Positions 26,886-34,330 of a DNA stretch of 64,000 nt are shown here, one piece after another. The stretch's first letter is position 1, and each line of letters starts with the position of its first letter. Made by a program: the position numbers and the translations under genes. The DNA lies in the NCBI GenBank assembly GCA_965277595.1, contig CBDIDH010000001.1, forward strand, positions 682,001 to 746,000. Reading direction: 5' to 3'. The DNA comes from CBDIDH01 sp965277595. Its GTDB lineage: Bacteria; Planctomycetota; Planctomycetia; Isosphaerales; Isosphaeraceae. The notes beneath the pieces are model-generated. The model saw nothing but the letters and a program-made list of their open reading frames with translations. It did no database searches and was not told where the DNA came from.

Positions 26886-28536
26886 GATGACCGAGGTCGG
26901 AGGCACTATCCTCGTCCTGGAGGACGACCCCGGGATCGCTCACCTGGAGCGCGCCAGGCTCCGACGCGCCGGCTACGACGTCGAGGTCGCCGCGACGGCC
27001 GAGGAGGCTCGTCAATTCATCGAGCGCGGCGGCGTCGACCTGATGGTGCTCGACTATCGCCTCAAGGGCACCTCGAACGGACTTGATCTGCATAACCAGC
27101 TGCGCGAAGCCGGACTTGGTGTTCCCTCCGTGCTGGTGACCGGCTTCAACGACGAGGCGCTCCTGGCCCAGGCCCTGCGCGCGGGGGTCCGCGACTTCAT
27201 CCCCAAGACGCCCGATTATCTCGATTACCTTGTGCCGACCGTCTCCCGGGTCATGAACCAGGTGCGGACCGAGCGGCAACTGGAATCGGAACGCGCCCGG
27301 CGGGTTTACGAGCAAGAGGCCCGAGCCGAGGCCGAGGAACGTCGCGCCGCACTGGCCGAGAGCGAGTCTCGGCTCCTTGAACTGACCGAGGCCCTCAAGG
27401 ACGCCGACCGCCGCAAGGACGAGTTCATCGCGATGCTCGCCCACGAGCTGCGCAACCCTCTGGCGGCGATCAATAACGCCGTCGCGTTGTCGCGGCGGTC
27501 AACGGCCGACGACGAGCGCGTCTGGTCGGACGATGTGATCGAGCGGCAGGTCGGTAACCTGACGCGTCTGATCGACGACCTGCTCGACGTCTCCAGGATC
27601 AGGACGGGAAAACTCCGGCTCCGCATTCGAAGGCTCGACGCGGCCGAGGTCGTCGGCCACGCTGTCGAGGGAGTTCGCCCCTTTGTCGAGGCCAAGCGGC
27701 ACACCTTGAAGCTAAACCTCGGGCCAGGCCCGTACTGGGTCGACGCGGACCCGACCCGACTCGAACAGGTGATCGTCAACCTGCTCACGAACGCCGCCAA
27801 GTACACCGACGAGGGGGGCCGGATCGAACTGACCGCCGGGCGTGATGGAGACGAATTCGTCGTCCGCGTCCGCGACTCGGGGGTCGGAATCTCGGCGGAG
27901 ATGTTGCCCAGGGTCTTTGACCTCTTCACTCAGGTCGAGGGGTCGCTCGACCGGGCGCACGGAGGTCTCGGGATCGGCCTGACGCTCGTCCGAAACCTCG
28001 TGACGATGCACGGCGGCAGCGTCTCGGCATCAAGCTCGGGCGCCGGTCAAGGGAGCGAGTTCATCGTCCGGATCGCCATCAACGCGGCGGAGAGCGGCGA
28101 TCAGGATACATTGCCGCGGTCCGAGGCGACAGGCGACGTTGAGACGTCAGAGCCTTCGGGATGTCGTCGGGTGCTCGTGGTTGACGACGACCCGGACACC
28201 TCTCGGGGCATGGTCCGCCTGCTCGCCTCGTCCGGGCACGAGGCCCGTTCCGCCTGCGACGGCCGGACGGCCCTGGAAGCCGTGCGTGACTTCCGCCCCG
28301 ATGTCGTCTTGCTCGACATTCGCCTGCCGGACCTGGACGGCTACCAGGTCGCCGAGAAACTTCGAGCCGACCCGGAAACCGGCCGCCCCGTGCTCGTCGC
28401 CGTTTCCGGGTTCGGCCAGGATCAGGACCGCGAGCGTTCCATCCGCGCGGGGTTCGAGCATCACCTCATCAAGCCCGTGAACATCGACGAGGTCCTGGCG
28501 ATCGTCTCCGCTTCGGGTAAGACAGACGCCCGATGA
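26878..28536 (+). CDS. Hybrid sensor kinase: receiver-HisKA-HATPase-receiver
   Basis: A 552-residue cytoplasmic protein without membrane helices. REC1 (about 8-125) has D59 in MVLDYRLKG and the lysine in FIPKTP. A coiled-coil linker (about 130-180) leads to HisKA with H189 in MLAHELRNPL, then HATPase with NLLTNAAKYTD and GGLGIGLTLVRN. REC2 (about 430-545) has D480 in VLLDIRLPD and K in HLIKPVN. The input REC makes it a likely receiver of phosphate from the upstream pair. ATG 26878 overlaps the preceding stop by 8 bases and follows GGGGGGCGGGGA. The upstream open frame from 26716 is rejected because it is out-of-frame sequence of the regulator gene. Confidence 0.92.
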   Translation: MLEMTEVGGTILVLEDDPGIAHLERARLRRAGYDVEVAATAEEARQFIERGGVDLMVLDYRLKGTSNGLDLHNQLREAGLGVPSVLVTGFNDEALLAQALRAGVRDFIPKTPDYLDYLVPTVSRVMNQVRTERQLESERARRVYEQEARAEAEERRAALAESESRLLELTEALKDADRRKDEFIAMLAHELRNPLAAINNAVALSRRSTADDERVWSDDVIERQVGNLTRLIDDLLDVSRIRTGKLRLRIRRLDAAEVVGHAVEGVRPFVEAKRHTLKLNLGPGPYWVDADPTRLEQVIVNLLTNAAKYTDEGGRIELTAGRDGDEFVVRVRDSGVGISAEMLPRVFDLFTQVEGSLDRAHGGLGIGLTLVRNLVTMHGGSVSASSSGAGQGSEFIVRIAINAAESGDQDTLPRSEATGDVETSEPSGCRRVLVVDDDPDTSRGMVRLLASSGHEARSACDGRTALEAVRDFRPDVVLLDIRLPDLDGYQVAEKLRADPETGRPVLVAVSGFGQDQDRERSIRAGFEHHLIKPVNIDEVLAIVSASGKTDAR

Positions 28537-28573
28537 CCGATGGAGGATCGTCTCCGCAACCCATCGGTCATCG
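28531..28573. terminator. 13-bp inverted repeat between convergent genes
   Basis: CGATGACCGATGG (28531-28543) is perfectly complementary to 28561-28573, with a 17-base loop. The left arm includes the stop codon of the hybrid kinase; the convergent desaturase gene ends 16 bases beyond the right arm. Each arm is internally periodic at 7 bases and resembles the heptamer repeats elsewhere in the window. It is probably a bidirectional terminator, with no T-run. Confidence 0.5.
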
Positions 28574-28588
28574 TGGGTTCGATCCGAC

Positions 28589-29443
28589 TCAGGCCGCCTT
28601 CGGCCGGCTTCCGTCGCGGGCGCGGACCTGTTGGGCAAGGCCAAGGCTTCGCATTCCGGCGATGAGTGCATAGGTCGGATCAATCTCCCACCAACGGTCG
28701 CCGATTTTCGCCGACGTCTGCACGGCGTGGTGGTTGTTGTGCCAACCTTCGCCATAGGTGAGGATCGCCACCCACCAGCTATTGCGCGAGAGGTCGTTGG
28801 TCTCGAAGTTTCGATAGCCCCAGGTGTGCGCCACCGAGTTGACGGCCCAGGTCGTGTGAATGCAGACGACGGTCCGGACAAATCCGCCCCAGACCAGCCA
28901 GGGCATCCCGCCAATCGCGTAAAGAGCGACGCAAAGACCCACAGGGAAGATCCAGTGGTACGTCGAGAGCCAGCGGTGGACGGGGTCCTTGTACAGGTCC
29001 GGCGCCCAACGCTTGTAATACTTCGCGTCGTGATATTCACGATCTTCCTTGACCCACCACCAGAAGAAATGCGCCCAGAAGAATCCCTTGATCGGGCTAT
29101 GGGTGTCAAAATCCTCGTCGGTATGAGCGTGATGTCGGCGATGGTCCGAGACCATCCCGAGCGCGTCGCCCTGCGCGGCGCACGAGGCCAGCGCCGTCAA
29201 CGCGTATTCCAGAGCTTTCGGCCTGACCACGAAACTGCGGTGAGAGAGCAGCCTGTGGTACGTCAGACTGATGCCGACGCTCGTCGTCAACCAGTGCAGG
29301 AAGACGCAGACCGCCAGGGCCTGCCAGGTGAAATAGCTCGGCACGAAGGCCAAAAGAGCGCCCACGTGGAAGCCCATGATCCAGAGGATCGGGACCCAGC
29401 CGACCGACTTCTTCGTTGCCACGTCAACCACGGCCTCGGTCAT
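28589..29443 (-). CDS. Acyl-CoA (delta-9 type) fatty acid desaturase
   Basis: A 284-residue integral membrane di-iron desaturase that inserts a cis double bond into saturated acyl chains, adjusting membrane fluidity. All three histidine boxes are present: HRLLSH, HRRHH and HNNHH, together with four hydrophobic segments. The length is typical for bacterial acyl-CoA desaturases (about 280-310). No strong ribosome site precedes ATG 29443 (only GAGATGA). It is convergent with the hybrid kinase gene and shares a hairpin with it. The electron donor is not encoded nearby. Confidence 0.92.
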   Translation of the reverse strand: MTEAVVDVATKKSVGWVPILWIMGFHVGALLAFVPSYFTWQALAVCVFLHWLTTSVGISLTYHRLLSHRSFVVRPKALEYALTALASCAAQGDALGMVSDHRRHHAHTDEDFDTHSPIKGFFWAHFFWWWVKEDREYHDAKYYKRWAPDLYKDPVHRWLSTYHWIFPVGLCVALYAIGGMPWLVWGGFVRTVVCIHTTWAVNSVAHTWGYRNFETNDLSRNSWWVAILTYGEGWHNNHHAVQTSAKIGDRWWEIDPTYALIAGMRSLGLAQQVRARDGSRPKAA

Positions 29444-29786
29444 GATTCATCTCATCCCAAAAAATAAGTGGCGAATGGGGATTGCCAGAAAGTTCGCCAA
29501 AACTCCATTCCAGCAAAGAACCTACAAGGTCCGAGCCAGAAGGGCAATCCAGGACGAATTTATAAATACGTTCATATTATGTTTTTTCAGGACGCGATGG
29601 CCGTCGTCGCCGTTGGGCACCTGGTGTCGAATCCATCTGGGCAATCAAATGCCTGGTGATGGGTCGGCACCGAGGCGCGATCCGGGTCTTCATGCAAATT
29701 CGGAACGTGGCACAGTAGGTGCTGTAATCTCGATTGCCCAGATCGGCAGCCGGTCTGGGGTCCTTTCGCACAGGGGAGAACGCTTG
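29444..29786. other. 343-base divergent intergenic region, relatively AT-rich
   Basis: This lies between the desaturase (minus) and a tiny stress-type gene (plus). The half next to the desaturase is noticeably richer in A and T than its surroundings and is the likely place for the desaturase promoter. A sigma54-like match is listed separately. Open frames across it have no recognisable product. Confidence 0.4.
29708..29723 (+). promoter_or_regulatory. Sigma54-like promoter match
   Basis: TGGCAC, five bases, then GTGCT, with GG and GC at the required 10-base separation (29709-29710 and 29721-29722); the consensus is TGGCAC-N5-TTGCW. It lies 64 bases before the ATG of the small helical protein. 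One base of the -12 element departs from consensus. No enhancer-binding activator is encoded in this window. Confidence 0.35.
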
Positions 29787-29948
29787 ATGAGTGACTTCAA
29801 GGACAAGGCCAAAGAGACGATTGATGAAACGGCCGAGGGCGCCAAGAATGCCACGTCGAAGGCCGTCGATGCCTCCAAAGACGCGGCGAGCAAGGCCGGG
29901 GATGCGTTGAAAAACGCGGGTGAGAAGGTCAAGGAAGAGAGCATATAG
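29787..29948 (+). CDS. Tiny Lys/Ala/Asp-rich helical protein (LEA/CsbD-like composition)
   Basis: A 53-residue protein made almost wholly of K, A, D, E, T and S in an 11-residue-like amphipathic rhythm (KAKETIDETAEGAKNATSKA, then VDASKDAASKAGDAL). This resembles group 3 LEA or CsbD-type stress proteins in composition, which protect cells during desiccation or osmotic stress; homology is not claimed. AGGGGAGAA stands 6 bases before ATG 29787. The upstream extension of the frame to 29376 is rejected as non-coding. A DUF1328 gene follows on the same strand. Confidence 0.7.
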   Translation: MSDFKDKAKETIDETAEGAKNATSKAVDASKDAASKAGDALKNAGEKVKEESI

Positions 29949-30136
29949 CCTCTTTTCGGCCTGCTTTCGGTGGGTCATTCGTCCGCCCCCTGGCGAGCCG
30001 AGTTTTGAATCTGGGGTATTTCTAGCCTGGCATTGAGAACCTGATTTCCGAGCCGCACGCAGTTTCGCAAAAAGTGGATCGGCTTCAGGACTCACGCTCG
30101 GCGATTCCGCTTCCAACCAAGAGAGGACCAAGTCCA

Positions 30137-30307
30137 ATGCTCCGCTGGGCAATCATATTCGCAGTTCTGGCCCTGGTCGCCGGAATTTTTGGTTTTGGCG
30201 GATTGTCGGGCGACTTTGCCTGGCTCGCCCACGTCCTTCTTGTCGTTTTCGTGATCCTCTTCGTGGTCTCGCTCGTCATGGGCCGGGGAAGCCCCCCCGT
30301 TGCCTGA
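30137..30307 (+). CDS. DUF1328 (YtjA-like) small membrane protein
   Basis: A 56-residue protein with two membrane helices: MLRWAIIFAVLALVAGIFGF, then LAHVLLVVFVILFVVSLVMG, joined by GGLSGDFAW. This is the standard pattern and length of DUF1328/YtjA proteins, which are widespread and often stress-induced; the biochemical role is unknown. GAGAGGA lies about 9 bases before ATG 30137. It is followed after 34 bases by a very strong terminator, and with the tiny helical protein upstream it may form a short stress unit. Confidence 0.85.
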   Translation: MLRWAIIFAVLALVAGIFGFGGLSGDFAWLAHVLLVVFVILFVVSLVMGRGSPPVA

Positions 30308-30341
30308 GAGTTGCGACCTGAATCGTGACGTTCAGAATCAC

Positions 30342-30398
30342 AGCGGCCCCGGCGACCGGTTGATACTCATTCAACCGGTCGCCGGGGCCGCTTCTTTT
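30342..30398 (+). terminator. Strong intrinsic terminator
   Basis: A perfect 22-bp stem (30342-30363 with 30371-30392), mostly G+C, with a 7-base loop TACTCAT, followed by TCTTTT. It ends transcription of the DUF1328 gene and faces the convergent CBS-domain gene, whose stop is at 30426. It is the clearest terminator in the window. Confidence 0.9.
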
Positions 30399-30425
30399 GT
30401 GGTTCAATTCGAGAGAATTGTTCGA

Positions 30426-30869
30426 TCAAGGCTGCTCGACGACATCCGCGACGACCCTGCCAACCTCGCGATCGGCGAGGTGCGGGGCGATATCCGCCAG
30501 AGTGATAATCCCGAGAAGCTGACCGGTTGCATCCGCCACGAGAAGACGACGGACGCCATGCGCGCCGAACTGAGCGGCAACCTCGGCGAGTGGAGCTTCG
30601 GGGAGGACCGAGAATGCTCCCTTGGTCATGACGTCGGCCACGGGAACGCCGGAAAGGTCGGGAAAATCCGCCAGGGCCAGGGTCACGTCGCGATCGGTGA
30701 GAATGCCGACCGGTTGATTGAGATCAACGACGGGCACGGCCCCGCAATCGGCGTCTCGAAAAATCAGGACTGCTTCCAGCACGGTGCTGAAGGGAGAGCA
30801 GGTTCGGGGGCTAGGAGTCATCACGTCAGCCGCCGTCAGGGGCGGTCGATCCTGGGCGTTGGTCGCCAT
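30426..30869 (-). CDS. CBS-domain pair protein
   Basis: A 147-residue protein consisting of two CBS domains: ADVMTPSPRTCSPFSTVLEA onward (about 14-70) and VADVMTKGAFSVLPEAPLAE onward (about 78-140), each ending in the GILTDRDV or GIITLADI strand. CBS pairs bind adenosyl ligands such as AMP, ATP or SAM and act as energy sensors or regulators of attached or partner proteins. ATG 30869 is preferred because GAGGAG lies 11 bases upstream; the longer frame to 30974 lacks a domain. It is divergent from the AI-2E-type permease gene. Confidence 0.9.
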   Translation of the reverse strand: MATNAQDRPPLTAADVMTPSPRTCSPFSTVLEAVLIFRDADCGAVPVVDLNQPVGILTDRDVTLALADFPDLSGVPVADVMTKGAFSVLPEAPLAEVAAQFGAHGVRRLLVADATGQLLGIITLADIAPHLADREVGRVVADVVEQP

Positions 30870-31050
30870 TGCGGCGTTGCTCCTCGGCGAGGGTGAACAG
30901 AGCTTCGGGGCGTCACGCCCACGCAATTCGGAAATGAGCAAACAGCGGGCCGTGGGGCGGCATGAGGGTTGCACTCAGCGCTCAAGGGGGGGCCGTGCCG
31001 TCGGGCGACGTCGGGCCGTTCAAGGGGGTTTCGGGTGCGGAGGCGAGTAC

Positions 31051-33003
31051 GTGGCAGGACCCAGGCGCAAGACGTCGGTGATGAGTCATCCGGTCGTGAT
31101 CACTTTTTTGATCATGACAATCATTGGAGCGATGTCGATCGCCGCGGAGGTGCTCAAGCCGCTGGCGCTTTCGGTCCTCCTCTCGTTTGCGTTAACGCCT
31201 CTGGCCTCTCTACTGGAGCGTCGAGCTCGACTCCCAAGAGTCGCGGCTGTTGTGTTGACGGGAGTGATCTCCCTTGGCCTCCTTGGGGGGATCGGTTACG
31301 TCGTTTATGAGCAGCTTGACATGCTCGCGGCGAAACTGCCGGGCTATCAGTCGAACATCGAGAACAAGCTTCAGGTTTTGCACCCGAAGGAAGAATCGGC
31401 GATCGAAAAGACCGCCGACATGGCCCGAGAACTCGCGAAAAAATTTGATGCTCCCGGAGCCAAGGCCGCGGCGGAACAGGTTTCCAAGGCGGCATCCGGC
31501 AAGCCGATCATGCCTCAGGATGACGGCGAGACGATTCGTGCCGCCGACCCTGAAGTTCCACGCGCCCGGGGTGGCCCGATGGAGGTCCGGGTTGTCGAGG
31601 AACCGTCGTTTCGCAAGCGGCTTCAAGACGCGGTCGGCCCTTATATTGAATTTCTCGGGGTCGGTAGCTTCGTGCTGATCCTGGTTCTGTTCATGATGAT
31701 CAACCGCGAAGACTTGCGGGACCGGATCGTTAGCCTTTTTGGTCATAGCCGGGTGAGCTTGACGACGAGGACGATGGACGAGATCGGCCAGCGGATCAGC
31801 CGATACCTGGCAACCTTCGCGATGGTGAACTCAGGTTTCGGGCTGGTGATTGGCCTGGGGCTCTGGGCCGTCGGTGTGGAATACGCGGTCCTCTGGGGTT
31901 GCCTGGCGGCCCTGATGCGGTTCATTCCCTACGTTGGACCGGCGATCGCATTCGCGTTGCCGCTGGTTTTCTCGATCGCCTCCTCGGAGAACGGCTGGAC
32001 GCAGCCGATCCTGGTTTTTGGCCTCTTCGCTGTGGTCGAGACGGCCCTGAACAGCTTTCTTGAGCCGGTGATTTACGGCAAAACAACCGGAGTCTCGGCG
32101 CTCGGGCTCCTCGTCGCCGCCATGTTCTGGACGTGGCTCTGGGGTCTCCTGGGTATCTTGCTCTCGACCCCGCTGACGGTCTGCCTCGCCGTCCTTGGGA
32201 AGTACGTTCCCAGCCTGAGCTTTTTCGCGACGATGCTCGGCGAAGAGTCGGAGCTGGCCCCCGACGTGAGGTTTTATCAACGCCTCGTGGCGCTCGACGG
32301 CGACGGCGCGGAAGAGGTTGTCGAGGAAGCTCTCAAAACGAAGCCAAAGATCGAGGTCTTCGACTCGATCCTCATCCCCGCGCTCTCTCGGGCCGAACGC
32401 GATGCCTCGGCGGGGAACCTGGAAGAGCAAGACCTGGCCTTTGCCTGGCGGGTCGTCAACGACATCCTGGAAGAACTGGAAGGATCGAACGAAATCACCC
32501 TGGCCTCGGTCTCCGCGGCGAACGCGGCGGCCTCGGCCGATCCGTCAGCACCGGCGACCCCGTCATTGCTGGGCGTTGCCGCCGAGGACGCAGCCGATGC
32601 ACTTGTCTTGAAGATGCTCGCGCAGGTTCTGGCCGGCTCGGGTCTGACGATGGAAGTGATCAACGACCCAGGGACGCCAATGCAACTGGCCGAGCGCGTT
32701 GCCGAGCTTGAACCGTCGATGGTCATCCTCTCGCACCTCCCGCCCGAGGGCCTGACGGCGGCTCGGTATCAGGTGCGCCGGCTTCGTGCCCGGTTTGAAA
32801 AACTGCCGATCCTGGTCGGCCGTTGGGGGGCGTTGGGCGATACCGAGGCGGCGGCCGACCGTCTGACCACGATGGGCGCTTCGCAAGTCGTCCTAAGCCT
32901 TGCCGAGGCTCGGGACCTGCTCATCGCCAAGCTCGTCCCGCCGTCAGCCTCGACCGCGGCCGCGGCTCCGGCGGACGGAACCTTTGCGAAGGTGGGTCCG
33001 TGA
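31051..33003 (+). CDS. AI-2E (PerM) family membrane protein with soluble C-terminal domain
   Basis: A 650-residue protein. Residues about 12-410 are the eight-helix AI-2E/PerM permease core, including GVEYAVLWGCLAALMRFIPY and GPAIAFALPLVFSIASSENG. A charged 110-residue stretch rich in A, K and E divides the early helices. Residues about 420-650 are soluble: a helical segment (VRFYQRLVALDGDGAEEVVE onward) then an alpha/beta segment (ADALVLKMLAQVLAGSGLTM onward), reminiscent of a B12-binding cap and fold but lacking a DxHxxG motif. GTG 31051 has GGAGG 7 bases upstream. Family members export peptides or signals or act as sodium antiporters; the substrate here is unknown. The next gene begins 2 bases later. 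Confidence 0.85.
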   Translation: MAGPRRKTSVMSHPVVITFLIMTIIGAMSIAAEVLKPLALSVLLSFALTPLASLLERRARLPRVAAVVLTGVISLGLLGGIGYVVYEQLDMLAAKLPGYQSNIENKLQVLHPKEESAIEKTADMARELAKKFDAPGAKAAAEQVSKAASGKPIMPQDDGETIRAADPEVPRARGGPMEVRVVEEPSFRKRLQDAVGPYIEFLGVGSFVLILVLFMMINREDLRDRIVSLFGHSRVSLTTRTMDEIGQRISRYLATFAMVNSGFGLVIGLGLWAVGVEYAVLWGCLAALMRFIPYVGPAIAFALPLVFSIASSENGWTQPILVFGLFAVVETALNSFLEPVIYGKTTGVSALGLLVAAMFWTWLWGLLGILLSTPLTVCLAVLGKYVPSLSFFATMLGEESELAPDVRFYQRLVALDGDGAEEVVEEALKTKPKIEVFDSILIPALSRAERDASAGNLEEQDLAFAWRVVNDILEELEGSNEITLASVSAANAAASADPSAPATPSLLGVAAEDAADALVLKMLAQVLAGSGLTMEVINDPGTPMQLAERVAELEPSMVILSHLPPEGLTAARYQVRRLRARFEKLPILVGRWGALGDTEAAADRLTTMGASQVVLSLAEARDLLIAKLVPPSASTAAAAPADGTFAKVGP

Positions 33004-33004
33004 G

Positions 33005-34330
33005 ATGACCACCAGTCTCATCGACGACGAGTTCCCGGGAGCCTCGGAAGGCAGCTTACTTGTCGTTGATGACGATGAGTCAAACCGTGACCTGCTCGCT
33101 CGCAGGCTCACGAAACGGGGTCATACGGTCGTCGTCGCCGATGGCGGCCGGTCGGCCCTGATTTTGATTGCCTCGCAGCCGTTCGACGCCATTCTTCTCG
33201 ATGTCATGATGCCCGAGATGAGCGGCCTTGAAGTCTTGAAAGTATTGCGCAAGACTTACAGTCAGGCGACCTTGCCCGTGATCATGGCGACCGCCCGAAA
33301 CCAGAGCGAGGACATTGTCGAGGCGCTTCGACTGGGTGCCAACGATTATGTCACGAAGCCGCTGGATTTTCCGGTCGTCATGGCCCGCGTGCAAACCCAG
33401 ATCCTGCTCAAGCGAGCCGTGGAACAGGCGGCGATTCTGGAACGTCGATTGGCGGAACGGAACCGAGAGCTTGAAGGGCTCAATACCCGGCTTGATGAGG
33501 CGAACCGTCGGATGGCTCGCGACCTTCGCGCGGCGGCCCGGGTTCAAAAGTCGTTTCTGCCACACCCTTCCCCGACGTTGCCAGGTGCTCGATGCGCCTG
33601 GGCGTATCGCCCCTGCGACGAGCTTGCGGGGGACGGGCTGAACGCCTTTCCGCTCGACGATCATCGGATCGGCCTTTACGTCTTTGACGTCAGTGGTCAT
33701 GGAGTGGCGTCGTCCTTGCTCTCGGTCTCGGTCAGTCGAGTGCTCACGCCGCCGGGCGACCCGTCAAGCGTCTTGACGCGAGGCACGGGGCAGGGTGACG
33801 CGGTCGAGGTCGTGCCGCCTGTCGAGGTTCTCGGCCAGTTGAATCGAATGTTTCCCTTTGACCAGGCGGATCAATTTTTCACGATGGTTTATGGCGTCTT
33901 CGATGGCGAGTCGGGCGAACTTCGATACGTCTCGGCGGGTCACCCGGGCCTGGCGCTGCTGCCGGCATCGGGGCCATCGACGGTCCTTGACGGTCGCGGC
34001 TTTCCGATCGGACTGGCCGAGGCCGCCTATGATGAGCGCGTCTTGAGACTGACGCCCGGTGACCGAATTTATCTTTATTCGGACGGAATTCCCGAAGCGG
34101 CCTCGCCGGCGAACAAGCCCTTCGGCGATCAAAATCTACTGGCGGCGCTGGACCGGACACGCGAGATGCCGATCGAGGCGTCGGTTGAGGGTCTTGTCGG
34201 CGATGTCACGCAATGGTGTGGCGAGGCTGGACAGAAAGACGATGTGTCGGTCCTGGCCCTGGAATTCCTGGGAAACTCGGGTTCGCCTCGAACGGCCAAC
34301 CGATCTGACCACCTCGGGGTGAACTCATGA
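33005..34330 (+). CDS. Response regulator with PP2C (RsbU/SpoIIE-type) phosphatase output
   Basis: A 441-residue protein. The receiver domain (about 15-135) has D66 in ILLDVMMPEMSG and K in YVTKPLDF. A coiled-coil linker (about 140-190) leads to a PPM-type serine phosphatase (about 200-430) with CDELAGDGLN, FDVSGHGVASSL, SAGHPGLALL and QKDDVSVLALEF, covering the metal-binding aspartates. Such proteins dephosphorylate an anti-sigma-factor antagonist in partner-switching pathways. AAGGTGGG precedes ATG 33005, 1 base after the permease stop, and the stop overlaps the next gene as ATGA. No antagonist or anti-sigma gene is visible in the window. Confidence 0.93.
   Translation: MTTSLIDDEFPGASEGSLLVVDDDESNRDLLARRLTKRGHTVVVADGGRSALILIASQPFDAILLDVMMPEMSGLEVLKVLRKTYSQATLPVIMATARNQSEDIVEALRLGANDYVTKPLDFPVVMARVQTQILLKRAVEQAAILERRLAERNRELEGLNTRLDEANRRMARDLRAAARVQKSFLPHPSPTLPGARCAWAYRPCDELAGDGLNAFPLDDHRIGLYVFDVSGHGVASSLLSVSVSRVLTPPGDPSSVLTRGTGQGDAVEVVPPVEVLGQLNRMFPFDQADQFFTMVYGVFDGESGELRYVSAGHPGLALLPASGPSTVLDGRGFPIGLAEAAYDERVLRLTPGDRIYLYSDGIPEAASPANKPFGDQNLLAALDRTREMPIEASVEGLVGDVTQWCGEAGQKDDVSVLALEFLGNSGSPRTANRSDHLGVNS

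Noticed and set aside
28570..28600. GGGTTCGATCC resembling a tRNA T-loop
   Set aside because: No cloverleaf; it is intergenic sequence beside a terminator hairpin and the desaturase stop.
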